In this document: one piece after another, positions 11,445 to 22,903 of the stretch
Layout: every line of letters starts with the position of its first letter
How positions within the stretch are numbered: position 1 is the stretch's first letter
Notes under the pieces: generated by a model
Told to the model about the DNA's origin: nothing
Databases searched by the model: none
Seen by the model: the letters and a program-made list of their open reading frames with translations, nothing else
Assembly (NCBI GenBank): GCA_030549175.1
Contig: JAUKUA010000003.1
Span: 6,138,001 to 6,202,000 of the forward strand
Reading direction: 5' to 3'
Length of the DNA stretch: 64,000 nucleotides
DNA from: Lasiosphaeris hirsuta
Taxonomy: Eukaryota > Ascomycota > Sordariomycetes > Sordariales > Lasiosphaeriaceae
Made by a program: the position numbers and the translations under genes

Positions 11445-14400
11445 ATGCTGGCCGCTGAGAAACTTCGGCTCCTCGTCGGACTCTGCTTTATCACGTCCGT
11501 GGCCGCCGATGTTGGAGATGATTTTTCCAACAATTTGTTCACCGACTTGGCCCCGTACGTATCTTGCCGTTTGGTTTAGCGCAATCCACATACTAACCTA
11601 TACTGCACTCAGCCTGCTGGCGCTCTTCGGAGAGAGGGTCACTATGCAGTTTATGAGCCAATCTGTGGGCTGGGCCGACAATATCATTTTGGCAATGGCC
11701 CCGTTGGGCATCATCACGGCCATCGTGGGTGCCATCCGAGTGGGCGGCCCATCGTGGCTCAAAGCCATCATCGGAAGAGCACGGGAGAGCCGTGCCATCG
11801 CCGAGTCCGAGCTGATGTCATCCACGTCTAACGAGGTGTGTGAGCTCTGGAACGGCCAGGAAATTGTAAGAGTTATGGGAGAAGGGCCGATCCGAGAATT
11901 TGTCGTTCTGTTACCCGAGGGTGGTGGTGGGAATAAAGATCGGGCAAAGGTGATGGAACTAGAAGATGATGAGAACAACTATCTGAAGAAATACGGTCAG
12001 TAAAGCACATTAACCCCAGACGGCTGTATCTAAAATTTCCGCCAGAACTCAGCATTCGAGAATGCGTCACTGGCAAGCTTCGGCCAAACGACGTGGAGAC
12101 CGGCGATTCCGGGAACACCAACGAACCACGTCCTTTGGCCATCATCCGAAACGCAAACGCTGCAGTGCCCAACCTTACCCTCAACGTTCACAACCAGGTA
12201 GGCAGGGGTGAGCTCTACATGGTTGCTATATTTGGTACCTTCCTTCAGCTCAGCATCCTTGTATTCGCTGGATTCGCTACTCGCTATCTCCAATTACCCA
12301 AAGACGGAAACCCTGTCGCCGACTACGCCTTCCCGTGTACCGCATCTGGCACATTGCTGTTAGTTACCGGCATGCTGCTCTGTGCCCACACTGTTGAGAG
12401 CGGTACTTTGGAGAAGAGATATCGTCCGGCGTCCGGGAGGGAGGCCCGAGTTGTCTGGCTGCAAAGATCTGGGACTGTTAACGACCAGACTTTCAGACCC
12501 TTCGCAGTCTTCCCTCAGAGTGCTCAGAGTCTAATCACCACTTCTCAGCAAGGACAAAACGGAGAGGCGGGGAAGTTCCAGGAACCCATCACGGTTGCAG
12601 GCGTACTGATCAGTATCTGCGGTTTCGTCGTGCAATTTACTGGTCTGCGTGGTATGCACTGGTCGGCCTCCGTCGCCCAGCTTGGCGCAATCATCGTCAT
12701 GACCATTCTCAGAGCATGGGTCCGTCGAAATCTCGCGAAAAGTCCAAAGGCACTTCCACTTATCCGTGAGCACGAGCTGGATTGGTTGGCCATGACACTC
12801 GGAGAGCATGCAATCGCCCCTTGGCTGCACCCCCTTGAAGACTACGGGGGATGGGATGAACATCGCAGGCCCTGGGCAGAGAAAAATTGCAACCGTCCGG
12901 CAGGAGATGATGGTTGGGACTGGAAAATTGCCGCGGTTGAAGATCCGGAGAACTGCAACAAACTAATATGCCCGGCTACCGATGGCTCCAGTTCCTGGTC
13001 AAAGGCCCATCAATTGATGAGGATAAGAAGAGATCTTGGCAAACTTGCGGGTTGGCTCGGGCCCGCATCTGCAGAAGCTATTTCTCTTGCCAGGGCAATT
13101 GAGATTACAATGGATACTCTCCTTAGTACTCTTACCGGCGAATTCATATGGTCTCTTCAAACCTACGGCGGACCCGTCCATTTCCGCCTAACACGGGGAA
13201 AGACTAGGGGCTGGAAAGCATACTCAGATGAACTTGAGTCAGTGCTGTCGCTATGGCTTTACTCCGTCTATGGCAAAGAACAAGGTATCGAGACGGACAA
13301 AAAGCACGGCAACACATCGCAGGGGGGCGATAGAAAGGAGCTGGAGAAGGACAAAAAAAAGGACTTTTCACGGCCCAAGGCCGCAACGGCCGATGACGAC
13401 ACATGGTTGCGGGCCAAAGGGACGCCAGAAAAACCTAGCCTTCAGCTCCTAGGCTCACATTCGACAATTCTGTACCAACATCTGCAGTGGTGGATGCCTG
13501 ATGGCGCCACTAGAGTTATCGAGGTTGATGAAGCAAAGTCAACAAACGATAGTGTCATTATGGAAATGCATCGAATTGTCGGAGTTTCATCTAATTTTAT
13601 ATCTCCTCCCTCGGATGTTGACATTTATCAATACAAGCGAAAGTCTCCAGACCACACTCATAAAGATGCCACCCTAGCGGTCGAATCATTCAGTCCTCTG
13701 AAGACATTATACGCCCAGCACATGTTCTCTACCTTCATGTGGGCCGCGGCGAAGACGATGGAGGGGCCAATCGAGGACCAGGCAGATATACGGCCTACGC
13801 AGGGGGGCAGCACGAGCAGCGATCCGGCATGGCAGTCAATTACACTACACAGCGCCCGGCTCTCAAAAATGGCTCAGGACATTCAAACCACCGGGCTCGG
13901 GAACTTAGAAGAAATCTACCTAGCTATCATTCCGCCACTGAGCACGATGAACAAACTTCCACGTCTTGATGCCATCATTGAATGGACCCGAAAGCACACA
14001 ACGCGACACGAGCGACAAGGCCATTGGAAGGAGGCTGCCGATATATACTTATGGCTCTTCCAGACAGCGAAAACTCACCTACAACAGGACAAAATTATTG
14101 CCAAGGCTACTGCCCTGTTGATGGAATGCCTGAAAGCAATCACCGATATTGTCAAGATAAGGAAAGCTCAGCAACTTGAAGAGGAGGATATCCAAGAGCT
14201 AGAACAGGTCAAGTCAACACTTGACAACGAGTTGCGAAATGCCGATGTCGACATCTTAAAGCGTCTTCTAAACCTATACAAGGTACAGGGCCGTTCCTGG
14301 GGATGTTCGTTTCTCGAAAATACCCAGGCTGTAACGGATGAAGACAAGATGCTCAACTTCACAAATCTACACAAGATGGCTCATGATAACTCCAGGGATC

Positions 14401-15928
14401 TTAGACAACACCTGAGCACAAGTAGAGTAGGGATTGATGAGAAGGATATACTCGACTGGACACCGCTACATTACGCAGCTGCAAATCCATCCCTTGATGC
14501 CTTATCAACGCTGCTGAAATATCGAACCAACATCAACGCACAAGACACCTATGGGCGGACACCATTACATTATGCTTGCCGGCATGGAGGTGCCTCAGTT
14601 ATTCAAGATCTCCTACGAGAAGGCGCAGAAATCAACACACAGGATATCTGCGGAATGGCGCCTATGCATTACGCAGCTATGCATGGTCACGATCCCGCAA
14701 CACAATCGCTGATCAATGCAGGAGCAAATATTGACATTGTGGATGGCTCAGGAAATACTCCACTACTCTGGGCGGTGTATAAAGGACATGTAGCCGTGGT
14801 TACACGTCTTTGGACTGATTCAAAAACGGGATTACGCGACCATAACGGCATGACTTCTTTACACTTAGCGACGATCGCGGACACAAATGAAGTCCCAAAG
14901 AGACACGAAGGAGTTAAGCTACTACTAGGGAAAGGTGTTGCCATCGAGGCTCAGGATCGGGGGGGGCGGACACCGCTACACCTGGCCGCTTCGAGCGGGC
15001 ATACAGCCGTGGTAGAGCTGCTGCTGGAGAGGGGTGCTGCTATCGAGGCTCAGGATGAGAGGGGGCGGACACCGCTACACCGGGCCGCTTCGAGCGGGCA
15101 TACAGCCGTGGTAGAGCTGCTGCTGGAGAGGGGTGCTGCTATCGAGGCTCAGGATGGGGGGGGGCGGACACCGCTACACCTGGCCGCTTCGAGCGGGCAT
15201 ACAGCCGTTGTAGAGCTGCTGCTGGAGAGGGGTGCTGCTATCGAGGCTCAGGATGGGGGGGGGCGGACACCGCTACACCTGGCCGCTTCGAGCGGGCATA
15301 CAGCCGTGGTAGAGCTGCTGCTGGAGAGGGGTGCTGCTATCGAGGCTCAGGATGAGAGGGGGCGGACACCGCTACACCTGGCCGCTTGGAGCGGGCATAC
15401 AGCCGTGGTAGAGCTGCTGCTGGAGAGGGGTGCTGCTATCGAGGCTCAGGATGGGGACCGGTGGACACCGCTACACCTGGCCGCTTCGAGCGGGCATACA
15501 GCCGTGGTAGAGCTGCTGCTGGAGAGGGGTGCTGCTATCGAGGCTCAGGATGAGAGGGGGCGGACACCGCTACACCGGGCCGCTTGGAGCGGGCATACAG
15601 CCGTGGTAGAGCTGCTGCTGGAGAGGGGTGCTGCTATCGAGGCTCAGGATGGGGGGGGTGGACACCGCTACACCTGGCCGCTTCGAGGGGGCATACAGCC
15701 GTTGTAGAGCTGCTGCTGGAGAGGGGTGCTGCTATCGAGGCTCAGGATGAGGGCCGGTGGACACCGCTACACCTGGCCGCTTGGAGCGGGCATACAGCCG
15801 TGGTAGAGCTGCTGCTGGAGAGGGGTGCTGCTATCGACGCTCAGGATGGGAGGGGGCGGACACCGCTACACCTGGCCACTTGGAGGGGGCATACAGCCGT
15901 GGTAGAGCTGCTGCAACTGAAGATATAA
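11445..15928 (+). CDS. multi-pass membrane protein with C-terminal ankyrin repeats (one frameshift)
   Basis: Three exons: 11445-11554, 11613-11995 and from 12046. The introns are 11555-11612 (branch TACTAAC) and 11996-12045. The N-terminus (GLCFITSVAA) looks like a signal or first membrane segment. Further hydrophobic helices follow: ADNIILAMAPLGIITAIVGA, a helix around 12210-12280, LLLVTGMLLCAHTV, VAGVLISICGFVVQF and GAIIVMTIL, so about five or six membrane passes. A soluble region of some 700 residues precedes the ankyrin repeats. Four or five diverged repeats span 14450-14940, then ten nearly identical ones. In the eighth near-identical unit the G run at 15651-15658 has 8 G where sister units have 9, so the assembled frame stops at 15707 (1384 residues). 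With one more G it would run to 15928 (1458 residues). I give the longer span. A role as a sensor at a membrane is inferred. Confidence 0.85.
14941..15928 (+). repeat. tandem array of about ten 99-base ankyrin repeat units
   Basis: Each 33-residue unit has the invariant part GHTAVVELLLERGAAIEAQD followed by a variable junction and TPLH. The junction after QD reads RGGR, ERGR, GGGR, GGGR, ERGR, GDRW, ERGR, GGGW (frame-corrected), EGRW and GRGR in order. The other changing sites are L/R after TPLH and Ala/Thr, Ser/Trp and Ser/Arg just before Gly-His. These are the beta-hairpin tip and first-helix surface used by ankyrin repeats for binding. The nucleotide sequence of the rest is almost unchanged from unit to unit. 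Confidence 0.95.
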
Positions 15929-16659
15929 GAGAGCCCACCCATTCCCGTCTACCGTCCTGCCTACTCTCCTCTTCTATTTTTCTAATCATAGCGTGCCACC
16001 AGAAGGGTCCGGGAGGCTGTGTAAATATATACTTATTCAAAAATTCTAGCATCTTCCAGATATTCACCCCTCCTGCAATGATGATTCGCTGGTCCCACTT
16101 TTGCATTAAACCTGCAGGCGTGAAGTGGTGTTGTTTAAGGCTGATAGAATTAGCGTCGTAATCTATGCGAGTGGTAAGAAAGTGGGCCGTCAGGGCCACT
16201 CGTCAGGCGTGGCACCACTGCGCACCACTGTGGCCACGGTAACAATATTTTGTCCGCAGAAGATGTCGCCCTAAAAGCGCAGGAAGGCATCAGAGGCAAA
16301 TGGCTGCAAGTCAGAGAGTTGGTGTTTTCTGTAGAGATATTAATAGAGTGAAAATAAAAACAAAGAAATAATTGAACATACTTTCAGGCCTGACGTACGG
16401 GAGGTAAATGTAGAACAATGCCACGAGTGTCGCACTGGAGCGCTTTGCCTTGAAGGTCCTTGTGGCGAAGAGGCGGAATTTGTATCCAACCCCTAGTTTT
16501 GTTGTGATAAAAACGTAATGCCGTTTCGGTATACGGAGTTAGTGTGGATGGCACTGACGCCCCGATCGAGGTGGGCTTCGAGTCTCCAAGCGATTGCGTT
16601 CGCTCCCAGCCTGCACGCGTGTTTCCCGTCTTTGCTCGAGATAATCTCTGGCACCTCTC
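15929..16659. other. no gene recognised
   Basis: The 3' flank of the ankyrin gene. Open frames here carry no recognisable motif. A directly repeated GGCACCACTGCGCACCACTG-like stretch lies near 16209-16229. Confidence 0.4.
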
Positions 16660-17040
16660 CTAGTTCGCTATGCTTAGGTTGCGTGTGGGGTTGTAGTTAT
16701 ACTCGGGGTAGCGATGTAATATGCAAGAGATGAAAGGATGGCTAAGATCCACAGCCGTATTTATAGGCGGTACTAATACCTTTTCAGCCGATTTGTTAGG
16801 TATGGGCATATTGAGGAATGAACGTGAATACATCTTTCCCATCGTTGATGATTCGCGTTGCCAATCCGCCTCGTCTCCCTGGATTATGCAAAGGGAGTCG
16901 ATCCACAGATACCTCATTCTAAGTTTGCGCGTGATTGCAACTGCATCTTGAAATGTCTTTGACAGCTCATGGAGCGAAATGCCCTGGCGAAGGCGAGGAA
17001 ATATGCGTAGATGCAAAGTTGGATACACGAATCATTCTCC
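16660..17040 (-). pseudogene. HET-domain fragment (central motif)
   Basis: The minus strand encodes the middle of a HET domain: GISLHELSKTFQDAVAITRK followed by LRMRYLWIDSLCIIQGDEAD, then W and an M-x-x-x-Y-x-x-S stretch. These match the second conserved block of PF06985, where the Asp and Cys of WIDSLCI are key residues. The first block (SYxWG) and the final RxWxxQE block are not visible on either side in any frame, and the open frame ends at 16660. It is therefore an isolated exon or a relic, more likely the latter because no splice-compatible continuation was found. It lies between the ankyrin gene and the NLR on the opposite strand. Confidence 0.65.
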
Positions 17041-17668
17041 GCGATCTTATAGAACTAGAGAGGGTTATAAAGGTTTGTAAAGCCACGTAGATCTTTAACG
17101 CTCGGTTTTTGAAAACCTCTGCTGTGCCCCGGTCATGCGGGAATATATCCATCTTGGTATTGGTAGCAAAAAATCCCAAAGTAGTGAAAGGAAGGCTTGA
17201 TGTGAAGTGATTTTACGATATACGCTAACCTATAACTAGAAGATGTGGCTAGAGGGGTTATCTGGAAATGGAAAAGGCATCAAGCGTGTGGTCCATTATG
17301 GTTAGACCTGAATTGATGTGACAGTTACAGGCCGCTTTGTCAGTCTTATTGAGCCACCATTGGTCACATTTGTGCGCCGTCAGATGCAACATGGGCCCAC
17401 TCCTCGCATCCAAGAGGTGCAGTTGATTGGCGACGGGACAGTCACGCCACTGGCCGGACAAGCCCGGCCAATACTCGCACAAGAACCAGCCGCATTGCCC
17501 TGCACCGGCGCTCCGGAGCCTCGAGCCCTCAAGCTCACGTGCAGGTGCCTTATCGCTTTGCTTTGTCGCCCAAAGCTGAGTGCCCCGAGAAAAGGGTGCC
17601 CGAGAAAATTCTCTGGAGAGGGGAACAGTGCGTGGACGGCCTACGCCAAGGGCAATCGACGACGCACG
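17041..17668. other. intergenic, 5' region of the NLR gene
   Basis: No recognisable gene. The frame leading into the NLR is open on the plus strand from about 17318, but codons before the ATG at 17669 show no family resemblance. Promoter elements could not be identified with confidence. Confidence 0.4.
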
Positions 17669-20600
17669 ATGCGGCGAACTCCCCGGATAGTGACGCGGTC
17701 CCTCCTTGGACATGTTCAATTCACAGGCACTCGTGCCGCTGGGATTGAGCATGGGAAAGGGATATCATCCTGGTTTCGGCAATTGCGGGGGCCCGCCAAG
17801 CCATTCCCCGCTGGTCTCAAGGTCCTCCATGATCCGAAGGATGCCGTGGTCGAGTAAGTGCAATTTTCATTTGCCACAGTCTCTATTGATTATTAGCACT
17901 GATTTTGATCCGCCAAGCGTCATCTTCGTCCACGGTCTGACGGGTGATCGGGAGAAGACATGGACCGCTAGCGGGGCATCTGAACCGTGGCCCAAAGCAC
18001 TTCTCCCATCTCAGCTCCATAGAGCGCGTATTCTCACAGTAGGCTATGACGCAAATGTAGTGGGATTGTTTGGTGTAGTGTTGCAAAACTCGATTGGAAA
18101 CCATGCAGAGAACCTTCTCAACTGGGTTGCGCCTAAGATAGACAGAGAGGTAAAAAAAAATCCCAAAAAAAAACCCCCCCATGTCATATTGGATATGCCC
18201 AGCATCAGTGGCGGCGCTAACAAGCGTAGAACGAGCGGCCCATCATCTTCGTCTGCCACAGCTTGGGTGGTTTGGTCTGTCAAGAAGTATGGCCATCAAC
18301 CCGACTTTCCTCTGTGAAGGAACACGCAACTCATTCCTCCGCAGGCTTTGAACCAGTCAGACAGAAATCCGCATTCACACCTCCGAAATGTTCTTCGATT
18401 GACCCGAGGCATCGCTTTCCTCGGGACACCACATCATGGGGCCGGTCTTGCTACCGTTGCCACGCGCTCAGCCTTCCTTCTAGCCATTTTTACATTGATC
18501 AATGTCAAGATCTTGGGAGTCCTCAAAAAGGATTCCGAGGTACTTGCCGAGATCAGGAGAAAGTTCCACAACATGATCACAAGATTGACAAAAGACGAGG
18601 GGCGGTCAATCGAGATAACCTGCTTCTATGAGGAACTACCCTTGTCATGGCTCTTTCGGGTGAGTCCAGAGCTGCTTCCTCGCTGATTGAGTCCTGTGTG
18701 ACCAAGGCTCACAACCGAGACCGTCCAGCTACAAGTGGTCCCGCAACGACGTGCTACTCTTCTGGGGCGTACTTCAATTGGGATCCACGCCAATCATATC
18801 GACATGACCAAGTTCGCGACCGTGGAAGATGCAGGGTTTCGCGCGGTATACAGAGAGCTCGAACGGTGGATCAATAAAATGAACGCCCCGCAAACCCATG
18901 GCAAACCCAAACCGACAACCGCGGGGCTTTCCGCAGCATCATCGCAATGCGGATGCGGGACTGAAGCTGTCGTGGCCCAACCATACCAAAACGTGCCTCC
19001 TATGGGTCACTCTCATCATGCTGTCATCGCCAATACAGCCAACTCCCCACCAGCGGGGCGCCTAGACGCCTCCTCCTTCACGATTGCCATTTTTTGTGCT
19101 CTCAAATGGGAGGCCGATGCCGTTGCTGCACTATTTAGCCATTGTTATGATGACGAGGGTGTTTACACCACGATTAACAATGGCGATATCAATGGTTACT
19201 CTTTCGGCCGCATCGGAAGCCACAACGTCGTTCTTGTGCACTTGGGGGGCATGGGCAAGGTGAACGCCTCGGGCGCCGCGCGCAGTTGCCGGTCAAGCTT
19301 CCGCAATCTTGAGCTTTTTCTGGTGGTGGGCGTCTGCGGTGCTGTCCCTAAAAGTCGCGGTCGTGATATTGTGCTGGGGGACGTCATCGTCAGCAACAGC
19401 ATCGTGCAGTACGATTTCGGCAGGCAATATGTCGAGGGCTTCATGCCAAAGGAAGAAGCCAAGCGTAGCCTCCACGCTGACCTCAGAAGCCAGCTCGCCC
19501 AGTTCGAGAGTAACCAAGGTCTGACGCAGCTTCAACAAAACACGACCAAGTATATGCATCACAATGAGAAACCCCCGATTGCCGAGCAGGGTTATCGCTC
19601 TCCAGCCGTCCACCTTGGCAGGGTTGCATCGGGGGACACGGTAATGAAGTCCAAGGAAAACCGCAATAAGATTGTACAGCAGTTTGATGACGTAGTCGCT
19701 TTCGAAATGGAGGGCGCTGCAATCTGGGACCAGGGGCTTCCTTGCTTGGTGGTCAAGGGTGTGAGCGACTATGCTGATGTTGAGAAGACCAAGGACTGGC
19801 AGCGGTACGCGGCAGCGGCAGCAGCAGCATGTACGAGGGCCATCTTGGACCGTTGGCAGCCTTCGCGTCGAGGTATGTAATACTTACACTGCCCCCCCCC
19901 CCCCCCCCCCGGTAATAATGAAGAGCTTACTCATATCACCAGCGACTTCGAGCCCCAACGCCCCGAAGCACCAACCTCGAGGACCATGGTGTAAGTAATA
20001 AACCAATTGCGATTACACACACAGTGTTTAACATTTCTTGATCTAGTTCTGGTTCCTCACCCTGAGAATACTAATTTTACCCGCCGAAAGACTGTCAACC
20101 ATGAACTCGACGGTATGATCGAGACGTTTATCACCCAGCAACCAAAGCCCAAGGACCGTACCAGGATCGCACTTCACGGTGGTCCCGGCGTCGGGTAAGT
20201 TATTACACTGTGCATGGAACAGCCTGCCATTATAAACGTTGATAACTGACACACATGCCAGAAAATCGCAAATAGCGCTCGCCTGTGCATACGAACTTCA
20301 AAGAAAGAGGCCAGATATATCCATCTTTTGGGTCCCAGCTGCCAGTGCAGAGAAATTCCGGCAAGCTTTCGTTTCCATCGCAAAGGAATGCCAAATTTCC
20401 GGCGATGAAAGCTTTCTCATGAAAGACCCGCTGTGGTCGGTCAAAAGCTGGCTGGAGAAAAAGCATCACGGGCCGTGGTTGATGATCATTGACAATGCTG
20501 ACGAAAAGGAACTGTTTTTCCCTGGCAAACGGCCGGGAAATAAGAGCCAGGCTGGGCCTATCCTCAGCATGTCCAACCAGGCAAAGGGCCTGGGATCCTA

Positions 20601-21732
20601 CATCCCCAACTGTCCCCAGGGTGCTATTCTCTTCATCACTCGATTCAGAGATTTGGGTTTGGAGCTCACCAAAAACGCAAGCTGGAGGAGCTGCATCGCA
20701 GTTCCCAAACTGGATCCGGACGAATCCGCTCGGTTGCTGGGTGCAGAGCTGGGCAACGTTGATGCTACCGAGGACGAACTCAAGGATCTCTCCGAACGAT
20801 TGGACAAAACACCCTTTGCGCTGATACAGGCAACCTCATACATTCAGAAGAACAGTATCACGTCAATCGGTCAGTTCTTGGACGACCTTAACCGCGCGAG
20901 CGTCGACGAGCTCGTGGGTTTACTGAGCGAGGGCGTTGACACATGGGGCAGAGAGGAAGACGCCCCTCGATCGATTGTGGAAATGTACCTGCTTTCCTTT
21001 CAAGACGTGCAGCAGAAGAACTCCTTCGCAAGCGATTGTCTATTACTCATGAGTCTCTTCGACCGCGAAGACATCCCACGGGAGTTCCTCGCTATATTCA
21101 GCAAGAGGCGACCGGGGAAGGAATCGATAGGAATGGAGCTCACACAGGCTCTGGGCCTTCTCATCAACTTCTCTCTTATCAAGCCCGACAGTCCGAACGA
21201 GTTCGACATGCACCGGCTCGAGCAGATACTCACCCAACGGTGGCTACATCAGCAAGGACTGACGACAAAACGCTTCTTCGAAACTGAAGCTATCTTGACC
21301 ATGTTGGAAGCTTTTCCATCCGAGAGCCACGAGGAATTGAACCGATCCAAGTACAGCCGCTCTCTTCCGCATGTGCGTGCGGTCCTGGAGCTCGAGGGCA
21401 GCGGGTCCGAGGATGAGAAGCGGGCAAAGATTTCACTCCTCGAACGGGCGGCCATGTTGCTCTTCTACCAGCGCCAGTGGGAGGATGGCGGCAAGTTTCT
21501 GGACGATGCTAAAACACTACGACAAGAGGTGCTGGGGACAATACCAGGGCTATATCCTGAGAGCAAAATACTATCCATCATGTGCGACCTTCTCGTTGAG
21601 TATGGAAGTTCAAAGAAGGAGAAGCAGAGGTCGAAGGGTAAGAGTGGGTCGAAAGAGAAGTATGGATTGGAGATAGTAAAAAGACACTTGCCAGAGGATA
21701 TGATCGCCAGAGCAGCGGGAAAATCAGGCTAG
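17669..21732 (+). CDS. NLR-type receptor: SesB-like hydrolase, PNP_UDP phosphorylase, NB-ARC
   Basis: Eight exons reconstruct one unbroken frame: 17669-17853, 17897-18149, 18230-18286, 18345-18659, 18729-19872, 19943-19990, 20047-20194, 20262-21732 (1206 residues). All introns are GT...AG, 43-80 bases, and one has a clear GCTAAC branch site. Residues about 50-320 form a SesB-type alpha/beta hydrolase: VIFVHGLTGDREKTW, nucleophile Ser157 in CHSLGGL, LGTPHHGAGLA, and the IHANH histidine near 293. Residues about 387-645 are a PNP_UDP_1 domain (FTIAIFCALKWEADAVAALF, LGGMGKVNASGAA, AFEMEGA, GVSDYADVEKTKDWQRYAA). The NB-ARC has P-loop GGPGVGKSQ (712-720), Walker B WLMIIDNAD (789-797), ILFITRFRD and TPFALIQAT. 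A single TPR-like unit and a Lys-rich end follow; no long repeat array is present. The hydrolase and phosphorylase are alternative NLR effector domains in fungi; here both are fused. The start is uncertain: an ATA at 17762 stands where related proteins may begin (SSWFRQLRG). Confidence 0.85.
19892..19910 (+). repeat. 19-base poly-C run inside an NLR intron
   Basis: A pure C run of 19 lies in the fifth intron (19873-19942) of the NLR gene. The exact length may be unreliable in any assembly. Confidence 0.9.
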
Positions 21733-22903
21733 TTATATGAGACGAATATACTAGGTACTCATAATCACCATTGCTCTTGATCCCGGCGCCAGCGAGCGTA
21801 ATGATCACTACCTAGCTTGACATAAGAAGGTATACTTACCATGTAAGACATCGCATCTAGAAGAGGCATCAATAGAATTGAGCAAGTCAGCCTAGTAGTT
21901 ACATGACATGGTAGATCTCCATTGAGAATCTTACAAAAACATTGTATATAGGTGTAGTTAAATGGTTAGAGAGGTCTCGCGTAGCACCTAAGGAAAATAC
22001 TTGGCCTTAAAGGAGGATCTGATCTCTCGAGTATCAAGAAAAGTATACATGTTGCTCTGAAAGACCCTCCCTATTTCGTTCGCGGTATTTCGAAGTTATA
22101 GCTTCAAGTTATTGCGTATAATTCTCTAAGCCCTTCGCCATCCCTCGGTAGAAGAACTCTATAAGACTATGCTTTCATAGCATTATTAAGGCATATATAG
22201 TAGGGAGTAAATTAAGGTTAACGTAGAGGTAGAAAGTTTAGGGTCGATAAAGTGTAAAAGGATATAAAGAGAAAGTATAAACTATTAGATAAATTAGATA
22301 AATTAGATAAATAGGTACTAGTGTGTAGCGTAGTCTTGGTGGGGTATAACAATCTCATATGGAAGAGTGTGGAAAATGCTAGAATTGAGGCGTTAGCATT
22401 GCCACGATAATAGCAACAATAGTCAACTTTGAGTGAGGAATATAGAGTAGCTGTGTGGCTAGCTAAGCCACCACAAGGACTATCTCAAACTCCTATAAAG
22501 AGTGTTACGTGGTAGAATGTAAACAGCTTAGATAGGTTAGTCCATTGTACGCAGTCTCTACACTCAATTGAGCACAGGGGGTGGCACTGCCATATAATGA
22601 CAGCCTGTGGTAGTGGTATGGGGGGTGGATGGGTAAAGGATCAGTTTACCAAGCTGCACCCGCTGAATGAGAGGACGATAAGATCGATCATTAAGGACAC
22701 AAGGCTCTCATACTAGCCAGCCTTGGCCGACCTGATAGTTGCCACTATCGCTAAAACCACAACATGGAGAATGCTCCTGGCAAGTCGGCAAAAAGCGTCA
22801 CAGGACAGATCACATAATAATCGAGAGTGTGTGCAAACTAAACGAACTTCCAATTACCGTACGGATAAATATGTTATACATGGATTACGATAGTAATCCT
22901 CTT
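21733..22903. other. AT-rich, stop-dense spacer
   Basis: AT-rich with no open frame of note, rich in TA dinucleotides. It looks like decayed repeat DNA of the kind left by RIP, but no parent element is recognisable. Confidence 0.4.
22284..22312 (+). repeat. short tandem repeat, 9-base unit
   Basis: Three head-to-tail copies of TTAGATAAA in the AT-rich spacer. Confidence 0.8.

Noticed and set aside
14941..15928. The regular 99-base repeats as a possible CRISPR or satellite array
   Set aside because: The units translate as ankyrin repeats in the frame of an upstream gene and have no spacers.
18150..18229. Apparent stop codons and A and C runs breaking the hydrolase domain of the NLR
   Set aside because: They fall in introns; splicing at GTAAAA...GCTAAC...TAG restores the CHSLGG block.
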